From: Nitratireductor aquibiodomus NL21 = JCM 21793
GTDB lineage: Bacteria; Pseudomonadota; Alphaproteobacteria; Rhizobiales; Rhizobiaceae
Length of the DNA: 43,583 nt
Reading direction: 5' to 3'
Assembly (NCBI RefSeq): GCF_000615975.1
Contig: NZ_BAMP01000032.1
Span: forward strand, 1-43,583
The translations under genes and the position numbers were made by a program. This document shows positions 1 to 7,425 of the stretch, piece by piece; position 1 is the first letter of the stretch, and each line of letters begins with the position of its first letter. Under the pieces are notes generated by a model, which worked only from the letters and a program-made list of their open reading frames with translations, had not been told where the DNA came from and searched no databases.

Positions 1-1616
1 CGCCGGAGAACGCGCCGCCGCCACCCGCCCCCCAGAGCAGGACATGCAGCACACTTACGCCGGACGGCACTGCGAATGTCTGATCAGCCGCTTCAGCAGT
101 AATGCGAACGCAATGAGAAAACCCCGGACCGGCGTGCAGGCTAGTTCAGCAGCAGGAGTGGGCGTAGGCGCAACGAGCACTGCAACGCCCCACGCCAAGG
201 CTCCCCGTGCGATCCTTCGAACAGCCCTCAACCCCACCATTCGACCTCGAGAGATATCCGGGGAAGCGGGAGACGAAGGCAGATGCAATCGCAGCAGGCC
301 CAACTTTCAGATTTCAGTGCAGGACAGCCGGCATCCAATGCGCGTTTCAGCATCTGCCACGCGCCGGTGCACAGGTCTGCTCCGTAAGGATGGGAAGTCG
401 GGGGACCTTCTGCATTTCAGCAGGCAAAGACTGTATTTCCGGTTCTTGCGGAAATTCGACGATCATTTAAGCCCCCGGTCGAAATGACACTTATTCAGCA
501 CGCACGGCGGAGAACAATTCCTCCTGATAGAGGCGCGCCCCCGATATGCCCTGAACATATTACCCGTGACAATAGTTCGTTACGTGACATCAATATCAAC
601 AAAAGATTTTCTAATCCCCCCAGAACACAAAATCCGAATCAACGATTTGCGATAAAAATACATACACTTAAATCCACGCTCTCATTTTGAAGCTACCGTC
701 TGCACCGGGCGCTTCTCTCTGGCGGCCCAAGAGCCTGCGTCCGCATGAATGCGGGAAAACGGAGGAACACTACCGAGCGGCGTTTCCATTAAACGGGAAA
801 CCGTTCCAGCGCCTCCCTGTGCTACTGGACAGATGGTTTCCTCCCCTCGGGGCTCGCTCTGCCGCCACTGAGTATCCGGCATCCCGCGATCAACACGCAA
901 CGCACGACACCGATCCCACAGGCCTTGATGACAGCTTCCACCCCCACGCCGACTGGAGCTTAGACAGGGTTTCAGTCCCGACCTGAAGGCACTGGTTCCG
1001 GAAACTGGAAATCCCGCTCACCCAAACTCCCGGGCAGGCAGCGGGGCAGGCAGCGGGACAGCCACTTTGGCCACCATTTCGCGAACTGCATCTGATGCTG
1101 CGGCCCGGTCCGGTCGCCTGATCTGGAGGACAGGTGTGCCACCGAAGCGTCGGTCTGAAGACGCCCGCACAAGGCTATCGCGTCCAGCGGCTTATGAGCC
1201 GCCATCGCCAGATACGTATGTTGCCCAGCAACTGCGCCAAAACGCACTCGAAAGCGTTGAATGGTGCGCCAAATCACCTGCGTGGGCTTACGGCTTACTT
1301 GTTCATAAGCCACGCCGAATGCTTGTTTGAAGCGTCGGCGATAACCGTATCGTCCGGGATAATTCAATTCAGTTTTGCGTTCCCTGTGCTGTCTGTTCGA
1401 GCAAAAGCCATCGGTGTCGCTGGAGCACGCCAGCAATTTCACCGTATCGTTTCGGCATCTTCCGGGCGGCACCCCTGCGGGGATGCGCCCGCTTTTGCCC
1501 GACGACTGCATGGCGCTCCTGTTGCGTACAAGACGAAAATCCAGATTGGCGAGGGCCGCGCGGACCATGTTTCAGATGTGCCGGGCACCCTCCGGACTTG
1601 CGAAAAGCGAGAGATA
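1..1616. other. No supportable gene; intergenic or eroded sequence
   Basis: I see no convincing gene here. Open frames on both strands lack a plausible start and ribosome site, or read as arginine- and proline-rich frame shadows. Bases 560-680 are clearly richer in A and T than the surroundings, as in a promoter region, but no gene follows them. A minus-strand frame at 55-303 has two hydrophobic stretches and a minus-strand frame at 972-1568 contains a short stretch resembling an AraC helix. Neither is backed by length, start site or overall composition. The stretch could be eroded accessory DNA. Confidence 0.4.
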
Positions 1617-2636
1617 ATGCTGCAGAAATACGAGGCTGAAACACACAGGAACGGGGTGTCGAAACAGGAGAGAAAGGAGAGATCTCAGATTATATCACCG
1701 GGGGATGGGAGCACTGGAGAGGAAGAGCTTGTGGTTCTGGACGCGCTTCTTCAGAGCCCGGACTTCCGGGCATCGGATCGCAACAGGCGCTTCCTGCGTT
1801 TCGTTGTCGAGGAAACGCTCGCAGGGCGCGCCGACCGGATCAAGGCGTTCACAATTGCGGTCGACGTCTTTGGCAGGGATGCCAGCTTTGACGCAACGGT
1901 CGATCCCATCGTCCGGATCGCAGCGGGACAACTGCGAAAGTCGCTGCGCGATTACTATGCAGGGCCCGGAAAAACAGACCCTGTCCACATCTCCATACCG
2001 CTGGGAGCCTATGTTCCGGTCTTTGAAAGGCGAGGCCCGAGAAACATGTTCGTCGCGCTCGCCTCCCGGCATTTTTCCAGATCACGATCCCTGATGGTGG
2101 GCGCCGGGCTCGTTGCCACCCTCGGCCTTGCACTGTCGGTTGCGACCCCGTTCTGGCTGGATCCCGCCAACCATGCGAACCGCAGAGCCGCCCCTGTGCT
2201 CGTGCTCGATACCGCGCGGACCAGCCAGGCAAATGCCAGCGCCAGCCAGCTTGCCGAGATGCTGAACGATGCATTGTGGTTGAATGTCGGCCGTGAGAGG
2301 GCCGTGCGTTCTGTCGGTGTGCGTCCGCATGAGAAGCTTGAAACGGTCGTCTCCCGGATCAGGGCGATGTTCGGTGCTGAAAGCGATGTGTACGAACTGC
2401 TGACAAGCGTTCAGATAGAAGGAGACGAGGTACGGATCTACTGGCATCTCCTGGATTCGGCGTCTCGGGAGGTACAGGCCTCCTCTCTTGTAAAGGAGAC
2501 GTTTCAACCTGCCGGCAAGGCTGCACTGGTCGAAACGGCTGCGGCCACAGTGGCAGCGGCCCTGTTCGGATATGAAGGCGCCCTGGCGCAATATCAGACC
2601 GACGCCACGGTGGCCTCACACAACACCGAGAACTAA
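1617..2636 (+). CDS. Membrane-anchored regulator with adenylate-cyclase-type N-terminal winged-helix-like domain and periplasmic TolB/FlgO-like domain
   Basis: A protein of 339 residues from ATG 1617. The frame stays open upstream to 1134, but that part reads like noncoding sequence, and a purine-rich GCGAGAG precedes ATG 1617. Residues about 35-140 match the conserved N-terminal region of many rhizobial proteins labelled adenylate cyclase: a leucine-rich start, then FLRFVVEETLAGRADRIKA, FGRD and a DPIVRI block, ending in a Gly-Tyr-Val-Pro-like motif (GAYVPVF). One transmembrane helix follows (about 155-180, GAGLVATLGLALSVATPFWL), then about 150 residues beginning PVLVLD that resemble the TolB N-terminal or FlgO fold. 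There is no cyclase or TPR domain, so it is shorter than the usual family member. A role as an envelope-sensing transcription regulator is inference; the ligand is unknown. Confidence 0.7.
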   Translation: MLQKYEAETHRNGVSKQERKERSQIISPGDGSTGEEELVVLDALLQSPDFRASDRNRRFLRFVVEETLAGRADRIKAFTIAVDVFGRDASFDATVDPIVRIAAGQLRKSLRDYYAGPGKTDPVHISIPLGAYVPVFERRGPRNMFVALASRHFSRSRSLMVGAGLVATLGLALSVATPFWLDPANHANRRAAPVLVLDTARTSQANASASQLAEMLNDALWLNVGRERAVRSVGVRPHEKLETVVSRIRAMFGAESDVYELLTSVQIEGDEVRIYWHLLDSASREVQASSLVKETFQPAGKAALVETAAATVAAALFGYEGALAQYQTDATVASHNTEN

Positions 2637-2664
2637 AGGAAGCGTTCAGGCGAACTTGAAATGC

Positions 2665-2691
2665 GGCCGCGCCAAAGCAGGAGGCGCGGCC
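2665..2691. other. GC-rich hairpin after the membrane regulator
   Basis: A perfect 9-bp inverted repeat (GGCCGCGCC / GGCGCGGCC, loop of 9) lies 28 bases after the stop codon of the upstream gene. No T-run follows on either strand, so it is not a classic intrinsic terminator. It may still protect or end the transcript. Confidence 0.4.
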
Positions 2692-2917
2692 ACACCGACG
2701 AGGCACTGAGCACCTGAACTCCTGCACCTGTCGCTGAACCGTCACAGCACGGTGGGGATGGTTTCAATAATCCAGGGCAAGTCCAAGAAGCGTGGTAACC
2801 GGGTTTTGCCCGGAACTGCGGGAACCGGATATCCGGGCCGCTTTCTCGGTTTCGTGAAACGATGAAGCGTTCAGGCACCGCACAACCGCGAAAGTGGCGT
2901 GGCCGGCTGTATCGTTC

Positions 2918-3283
2918 CTAGTGTTTGATGCGTAGAAGGCGTCGCTTCCTGCGTGATGCGCGGCTGAATACGGGATGGTTGCGTTTGCATTCCTGAAGAA
3001 CGTCCAGATCCACCGCACCCTGTCGGACAAGCATGATGTCGACTTCGGCGCTGGAGAATCCCAGTTCAGCCATTTCATCGAGGAGCCGGCAGATCGAGAC
3101 GTGATCAATGAGAGGTTTTGCGGGCACGGGCAGGTCCGGTGAGTTTGGCCAGTCACGCGAGACACACGAGCCGATGCATATGGAGGGTCCCAAAGCCTCA
3201 CCTGCACTTTTAGAAAGTGAGGCAAGGCTTTGGGAGAAAGCCGACCCGGGGGGCGGGAGGGCCGGCTTTGGCGGCCACTTCAC
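2918..3283 (-). CDS. Small hypothetical protein (doubtful)
   Basis: A 121-codon frame opening with GTG at 3283. The last 60 residues look protein-like: an amphipathic stretch (LLDEMAELGFSSAEVDIMLV) followed by a basic C-terminus, as in small rhizobial DUF1127-type proteins. The first 50 residues are proline- and serine-rich and overlap two strong DNA hairpins, so the true start is probably further in. I do not recognise a family. It lies between two plus-strand units and has no obvious partner. Confidence 0.3.
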   Translation of the reverse strand: MKWPPKPALPPPGSAFSQSLASLSKSAGEALGPSICIGSCVSRDWPNSPDLPVPAKPLIDHVSICRLLDEMAELGFSSAEVDIMLVRQGAVDLDVLQECKRNHPVFSRASRRKRRLLRIKH

Positions 3284-3295
3284 AGGATGTGAAGT
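3189..3295. repeat. Two adjacent inverted repeats upstream of the PTS operon
   Basis: The first structure is nested: CCCAAAGCC (3189-3197) pairs with GGCTTTGGG (3226-3234), and GCCTCAC (3195-3201) can pair instead with GTGAGGC (3217-3223). The second is ACTTCAC (3277-3283) with GTGAAGT (3289-3295), a 7-bp stem with a five-base loop. They lie 200-300 bases before the PTS promoter. They could be operators, folded RNA or the remains of a palindromic repeat family. Confidence 0.5.
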
Positions 3296-3500
3296 GAATT
3301 CCTGTTCCGCTTGTTACGGAGGAGAAGCGAGTGGACCCGCCGATGCAGGCCGGGTGAATGAGTTGTAACCAGAGAGCATCATCGCCCCATCCGTTCTGAT
3401 TTCATCTTGTGGTTGTATCTTCCAAAAAACGCCACTTATGAGGAAATCAGGAAGTGCATTTTTTTGGGGTCCCGCGCATTTTTTCGCGCGGATTCGCCGA

Positions 3501-3529
3501 TTGACAGCAAAGTGACCGCGCGCCATAAA
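3501..3529 (+). promoter_or_regulatory. Sigma-70 type promoter of the PTS operon
   Basis: A consensus -35 box TTGACA (3501-3506) is followed after 17 bases by CATAAA (3524-3529) as -10 box. Transcription would start near 3536, giving a leader of about 65 bases that ends in a strong ribosome site (GGGGGAGG) before ATG 3600. Just upstream is a short CGCGC/GCGCG hairpin (about 3475-3490) that could be an operator. Confidence 0.65.
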
Positions 3530-3599
3530 CTTGCGTCTACGTTGAGAAACAAATGTTCTGATCGCGAATGATTATGAGCAGGGATTCAGGGGGAGGAAA

Positions 3600-5009
3600 A
3601 TGGACGCATTCCTGAGCGGCCTTAAAGCGGCCGTTGATACGCTTGGGGCAACGGTTCTGTTGCCCATCGTCATTTTTGTCATCGCCGCGGTGCTGGGGGC
3701 CAAGATCGGCAAGGCATTCCGTGCCGCCGTCACAATTGGCGTAGCTTTCATCGGCATCAATCTGGTTCTCGGGCTGATGCTCGGCTCCATCGGCGACGTG
3801 GCGCAGGCCATCGTTACCAATACCGGCATTCAGCGCGACATTGTCGATGTGGGCTGGCCGTCTGCTGCCGCGATCGCCTTTGGCTCGTCGGTGGGCCTGT
3901 GGGTGATCCCGATCGGCATTGCGGTCAACATCGCGCTTCTCATGACGCGCATGACCCGCACGCTCAATGTCGACGTGTGGAATTTCTGGCACTTTGCCTT
4001 TATCGGCTCGCTTGCCGTGGCTGCCACGGGCAGCCTTGCCTACGGCCTTGTTGTTGCGGCGCTGATGGCGGCACTCTCGCTGCTGTTCGCTGACTGGTCG
4101 GCCCGTGCCGTGCAGAAATTCTATGGCATTCCCGGCGTTTCGGTGCCGCATCTGGCATCTGCCCAGATCCTGCCGATCGCCATCGTGATCAACTGGATCA
4201 TCGAGCGCATTCCCGGTGTCAACAAGGTGAACATCTCGACGGAAACCATTGAGCGCCGCTTCGGCGTCTTCGGTGAACCGGTCGTGCTCGGCCTGATCAT
4301 CGGTCTCGTGCTGGGTGTGGTCGCCTACTACAATGCCGGCGATTTCGGCGTGGTCCTGTCCAAGGTTCTGCAGACGGGCATGACGCTCGCCGCCGTGATG
4401 CTGCTTCTGCCGCGCATGGTGAAGATCCTCATGGAAGGCCTGCTTCCCGTGTCGGAAGCCGCACAGGAATTCGTGCGCAAGCGCACCGGTGACCGCGAGC
4501 TTCTGGTCGGTCTCGACTCGGCGATCCTCATCGGTCACCCGGCCGCGATCTCCGCATCGCTCATCCTCGTGCCGATCGCCATCATCCTGTCGGTCGTCCT
4601 GCCGGGCAACCGCGTGATCCTGTTTGCCGACCTGGCGGTTATTCCGTTCATCGTCGCAATGACGGCGCCGCTCCTGCGTGGCAACGTGTTCCGCATGGTG
4701 ATCGTCGGCACGGTGACACTTGCCGCCGGCTTCTATGTGGCAAACGCGCTTGCACCGCTGTTCACCAGCGCTGCCGTGGATTCGGGCTTCGAGATGCCTG
4801 AGAATGCGGTCCAGATCACCTCGGTGGTCGACGGCTTCCTGTGGATTTCCTACGTGGTTATCGCAGCAATCCGGAACCTGGGCGCTGCCGGGCTGGGTGT
4901 GCTCGCCGCCATCATCGCGGCCTGCTTCTGGCTCTATCGCCGCAACACGCTGGCCTGGGAACGGGCAGCCGGTGCGGAAGACGACGAAACCACTGCACAA
5001 CAAGGCTGA
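3600..5009 (+). CDS. PTS system galactitol-family transporter subunit IIC
   Basis: A 469-residue, strongly hydrophobic protein with roughly ten to twelve membrane helices. It is the length and pattern of the EIIC-Gat family (GatC-like), the integral membrane permease of a phosphotransferase system that moves a sugar alcohol or sugar across the inner membrane while it is phosphorylated. Conserved-looking features include the DVGWPSAAAIAFGS loop after the second helix pair, the NVDVWNFWHF motif, and the cytoplasmic GVSVPHLASAQ segment. It is the first gene of a three-gene operon with separate IIA and IIB genes. The start is set by GGGGGAGGAAA just before ATG. The substrate cannot be read from sequence: no dehydrogenase, aldolase or kinase gene accompanies the transporter, so galactitol is only the family name. 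Confidence 0.9.
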   Translation: MDAFLSGLKAAVDTLGATVLLPIVIFVIAAVLGAKIGKAFRAAVTIGVAFIGINLVLGLMLGSIGDVAQAIVTNTGIQRDIVDVGWPSAAAIAFGSSVGLWVIPIGIAVNIALLMTRMTRTLNVDVWNFWHFAFIGSLAVAATGSLAYGLVVAALMAALSLLFADWSARAVQKFYGIPGVSVPHLASAQILPIAIVINWIIERIPGVNKVNISTETIERRFGVFGEPVVLGLIIGLVLGVVAYYNAGDFGVVLSKVLQTGMTLAAVMLLLPRMVKILMEGLLPVSEAAQEFVRKRTGDRELLVGLDSAILIGHPAAISASLILVPIAIILSVVLPGNRVILFADLAVIPFIVAMTAPLLRGNVFRMVIVGTVTLAAGFYVANALAPLFTSAAVDSGFEMPENAVQITSVVDGFLWISYVVIAAIRNLGAAGLGVLAAIIAACFWLYRRNTLAWERAAGAEDDETTAQQG

Positions 5010-5021
5010 ATAGGTTAGTGA

Positions 5022-5483
5022 ATGGCTGAAGCCCTTATGAACCACATCGACCCCGAGGCGATTGTCCTCGGGGTCGATACCGATAGCCGTGAGGCTGTCA
5101 TCCGACTGCTTGCCGGCAAGCTCAAGGATGCTGGCTATGTGAAAGACAGCTTTGCCGATGCGGTTCTCGCCCGCGAAGCCACGATGCCGACCGGACTTCC
5201 GCTCGGCCACGCGGTTAATGTGGCGGTGCCGCATACCGATCCGGAACATGTCTTGAAGCCGGGCATTGCTCTTGCGACACTGAAAAAGCCGGTAACCTTC
5301 GCAAACATGGAAGACCCGGATGAGGCAGTCGAAGTCGGTCTCGTCTTCCTGATGGCGCTCAACGACAAAGACCGGCAGATCGAAATGCTGCAGGAAATCA
5401 TGGCGACCATCCAGAGCAAGGAAGCCATTTCTGGCCTCATGCAGGCATCGTCGCTTGATGATGTCGCTGCGGTTCTGAAATAA
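5022..5483 (+). CDS. PTS EIIA component, fructose/mannitol (PtsN-like) domain
   Basis: A 153-residue soluble protein, a single EIIA type-2 domain. The phospho-accepting histidine is His71 in VAVPHTD, preceded by the conserved AREATMPTGLPLGHA block, which matches GatA of enteric bacteria. It would take phosphate from HPr and pass it to the IIB cysteine. The gene begins 12 bases after the IIC stop codon, so the two are co-transcribed. ATG 5022 has only a weak ribosome site. ATG 5037, five codons on, is an alternative start and would shorten the N-terminus slightly without touching the domain. Confidence 0.88.
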   Translation: MAEALMNHIDPEAIVLGVDTDSREAVIRLLAGKLKDAGYVKDSFADAVLAREATMPTGLPLGHAVNVAVPHTDPEHVLKPGIALATLKKPVTFANMEDPDEAVEVGLVFLMALNDKDRQIEMLQEIMATIQSKEAISGLMQASSLDDVAAVLK

Positions 5484-5507
5484 TGCCCAATTGATCGGGA
5501 GAGACCC

Positions 5508-5792
5508 ATGAGCAAGAAGACCGTCCTGTTTGCCTGCGGCACCGGCATTGCCACCTCGACAGTGGTGGCCAACGCGGTAACCGAGGCCATGAAGGAACGC
5601 GGCATCACCATTGATTCACGCCAGTGCAAGGCCACGGAAGTGCGCTCCGAGCTGAACGGCGTGGATCTTATCGTTTCGACCACGCAGCTGCCGTCTGACC
5701 TCGGCGTGCCGTCCATTGTGACGCTCGCCTTCCTGACCGGCATGGGCAAGGCCGAGGCGCTCGACAAGATCGAGGCGGAACTGCGCAAGTAG
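5508..5792 (+). CDS. PTS galactitol-family subunit IIB
   Basis: A 94-residue protein of the EIIB-Gat fold. The phosphocysteine is Cys10 in the N-terminal loop VLFACGTGIATST, typical of lactose/galactitol-type IIB proteins. It carries phosphate from the IIA histidine to the incoming sugar bound by IIC. The gene follows the IIA gene by 24 bases with a good ribosome site (GGGAGAG) and is the last of the operon: an intrinsic terminator follows 28 bases later. Confidence 0.9.
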   Translation: MSKKTVLFACGTGIATSTVVANAVTEAMKERGITIDSRQCKATEVRSELNGVDLIVSTTQLPSDLGVPSIVTLAFLTGMGKAEALDKIEAELRK

Positions 5793-5820
5793 GCCGCAGT
5801 TCACCACACAGGAACATCAG

Positions 5821-5857
5821 GGCCCGCTGCCGGATCGGCTGCGGGCCTCTTCTTTTG
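5821..5857 (+). terminator. Intrinsic terminator of the PTS operon
   Basis: A GGCCCGC...GCGGGCC stem (5821-5847) with an inner CCG/CGG pairing is followed by a T-rich run (TCTTCTTTT). It lies 28 bases after the IIB stop codon. Confidence 0.8.
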
Positions 5858-6024
5858 CCGGCGGGGAGGTTTCAGCGCCGACCCGGGCCATATCCGGACA
5901 CGCAGGGTTACCCGAGTTGGGCTGCCCGTCTGCTTTTCAATAGCCGTGACCGCCAAGCCGGCCCGCAGGCTGGCCGACCCCTGCTATGACTGACAAGCGG
6001 GTGGCTATCAGCCAGATCGATTTG

Positions 6025-6792
6025 TCACGTCCCGGTCTTTTTCTCCTGCGGAGCCACGGCGATTGCCGAAAGATCACGACTGGCATCAACCGGCTTTCGC
6101 CCGGCCTGTTTGCGCTCGGAATAGCGGTCGGTCAGAAGATCCACATGCGGCCGTAGCAAAATCGTGAAGCGCACGAGTTCCTCAACCACGTCGACGATGC
6201 GCTCATAATAGCTGGACGGAAGCATCCTTCCGTCCCCGTCAAATTCCTGAAAAGCCTTCGCCACACTCGACTGATTGGGGATGGTGAACATCCGCATCCA
6301 GCGTCCTAGCAGGCGCAGCGTATTCACGGCGTTGAAGGACTGCGAGCCACCCGAGACCTGCATGACAGCGAGTGTCCGCCCCTGGGTCGGCCGCATGCCG
6401 CCCATCTTTAGCGGCAGGTGATCGATCTGCGCCTTCATGACGCCGGTGATCTGCCCGTGCCTTTCAGGACTGCACCAGATCTGGCCTTCTGACCACATCG
6501 CGTGTTCACGCAGCTCGCGCACCGCCGGATGGTCATCGCCTCTCACCTGGTCCGGAAGGGGAAGATCGGAAGGATCGAAGATGCGCGGTTCGCCGCCGAA
6601 GAAACGCACGAGGCGCGCTGCCTCCTCCACGGCGAAGCGGGAGTAGGACCGATCGCGCAGCGATCCGTAAAGCAGCAGAATGCGTGGCGGGTGCTGCAGT
6701 CCTTCCGGGAGCCCGTTCGCAGGTCTTTCAACGGCATGGTCGCGGTCGAGTGCCGGCAGCAAATCGGGATCGGGAAGCGTGCGAAGTCTCAT
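6025..6792 (-). CDS. arsH: Arsenical resistance protein ArsH (NADPH-dependent FMN reductase family)
   Basis: A 255-residue flavoprotein of the ArsH family. The flavin-phosphate loop is [10 protein letters not shown] (about residues 43-52), and the family signature [19 protein letters not shown] follows near residue 106. A later [17 protein letters not shown] block supports ArsH over generic NADPH:FMN reductases. Characterised ArsH proteins oxidise trivalent organoarsenicals such as methylarsenite to the less toxic pentavalent forms using NADPH and FMN, in the cytoplasm. The gene stands 114 bases downstream of a PadR-type regulator on the same strand. No arsB, acr3 or arsC gene is near, so this is an isolated detoxification unit. 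Start ATG 6792 is preceded by GAAAGAAGA. Confidence 0.9.
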   Translation of the reverse strand: MRLRTLPDPDLLPALDRDHAVERPANGLPEGLQHPPRILLLYGSLRDRSYSRFAVEEAARLVRFFGGEPRIFDPSDLPLPDQVRGDDHPAVRELREHAMWSEGQIWCSPERHGQITGVMKAQIDHLPLKMGGMRPTQGRTLAVMQVSGGSQSFNAVNTLRLLGRWMRMFTIPNQSSVAKAFQEFDGDGRMLPSSYYERIVDVVEELVRFTILLRPHVDLLTDRYSERKQAGRKPVDASRDLSAIAVAPQEKKTGT

Positions 6793-6863
6793 TGACAGTC
6801 TTCTTTCGACAGAGTTGACGAGAAGGGAGGCCCAGGCAGAGGCTCTCCCTCAAGACATCGGCT

Positions 6864-6892
6864 ATCGATGCATCGATGGGCGATGTATACAT
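6864..6892. promoter_or_regulatory. Two palindromes between padR-type gene and arsH, candidate operators
   Basis: A perfect 14-bp palindrome ATCGATGCATCGAT (6864-6877) is followed five bases later by a perfect 10-bp palindrome ATGTATACAT (6883-6892). PadR proteins in other bacteria bind dyads with ATGT and ACAT half-sites, which the second palindrome contains, though with a much shorter spacer. Both lie in the 114-base gap upstream of arsH, where an arsH promoter would be. Binding is inferred. Confidence 0.5.
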
Positions 6893-6906
6893 GCAAAAAA
6901 ACGATC

Positions 6907-7335
6907 TCATGGGGAACGTGCCCGCCGCTGTGAATGCTGCAGGGCATCGGCGGTGGCCTTGCCGGCAAGGATGCAGTCCGTGGCCTCGAGCCAGGCCGCG
7001 ACAGCGGTCTGGAACGCCTCACGCCCCTTGTCGGTCAGCCCGTAGATCTTCCGCTCCCGGCCCTGAACGACCTCGCGTTTCGAGGAGAGGTACCCCCCGG
7101 CCTCGAACTCGTTGAGCATGGGATAGACCGTGCCCTCGGTGGGACTGCAGCAGCCATTGGTCGTTTTCTCGACGGCCTGGACAATTTCGTATCCATGCAT
7201 CGGCCTGTGATGCAGCACGCTCAAAACGAAGAACTTGGACAACGACATCTTGATCGTTCCCTGCCAGTAGGCCGGGTCGGTGTAATCGGGCGCTGGCCGG
7301 GAAACAGGACGAAGTGAAGTTGAAGTACGAGCCAT
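6907..7335 (-). CDS. PadR family transcriptional regulator with a vicinal cysteine pair
   Basis: A 142-residue regulator. The PadR winged helix spans about residues 30-115: MSLSKFFVLSVLHHRPMHGYEI, then the wing motif PTEGTVYPMLNEFEAGGYL, and GRERKIYGLTDKGREAF. Cys62 and Cys63 sit directly before that motif, within the DNA-binding domain. The gene lies immediately upstream of arsH, so it probably represses arsH, with the cysteine pair as a possible thiol or arsenite sensor; this is inference. Start is uncertain: ATG 7335, or ATG 7248 (Met30), which has a ribosome site (AGGGA) and begins at the classical PadR N-terminus. A TATAGG with TTGACG 15 bases upstream lies just before 7335 and would give an almost leaderless message for the long form. 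Confidence 0.82.
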   Translation of the reverse strand: MARTSTSLRPVSRPAPDYTDPAYWQGTIKMSLSKFFVLSVLHHRPMHGYEIVQAVEKTTNGCCSPTEGTVYPMLNEFEAGGYLSSKREVVQGRERKIYGLTDKGREAFQTAVAAWLEATDCILAGKATADALQHSQRRARSP

Positions 7336-7425
7336 GAGCGCTGCCTATACCTCGATGGTCAAGGCGTCAAGTCGCGCTGGCGTATCGTGCTCCAGCAGCA
7401 TCATTTCGCCTTTCCCCTCACCCAT

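Noticed and set aside
972..1568. Minus-strand frame of 198 residues with a YGYRRRFKQAFGVAYEQ stretch resembling an AraC helix
   Set aside because: The rest of the frame is basic and low in the usual hydrophobic pattern, the second helix is missing, and there is no ribosome site; the resemblance is probably chance.
3537..5249. 570-codon minus-strand frame opposite the PTS genes
   Set aside because: It is a His-, Asp- and Arg-rich shadow of the real IIC gene and has no signature of its own.
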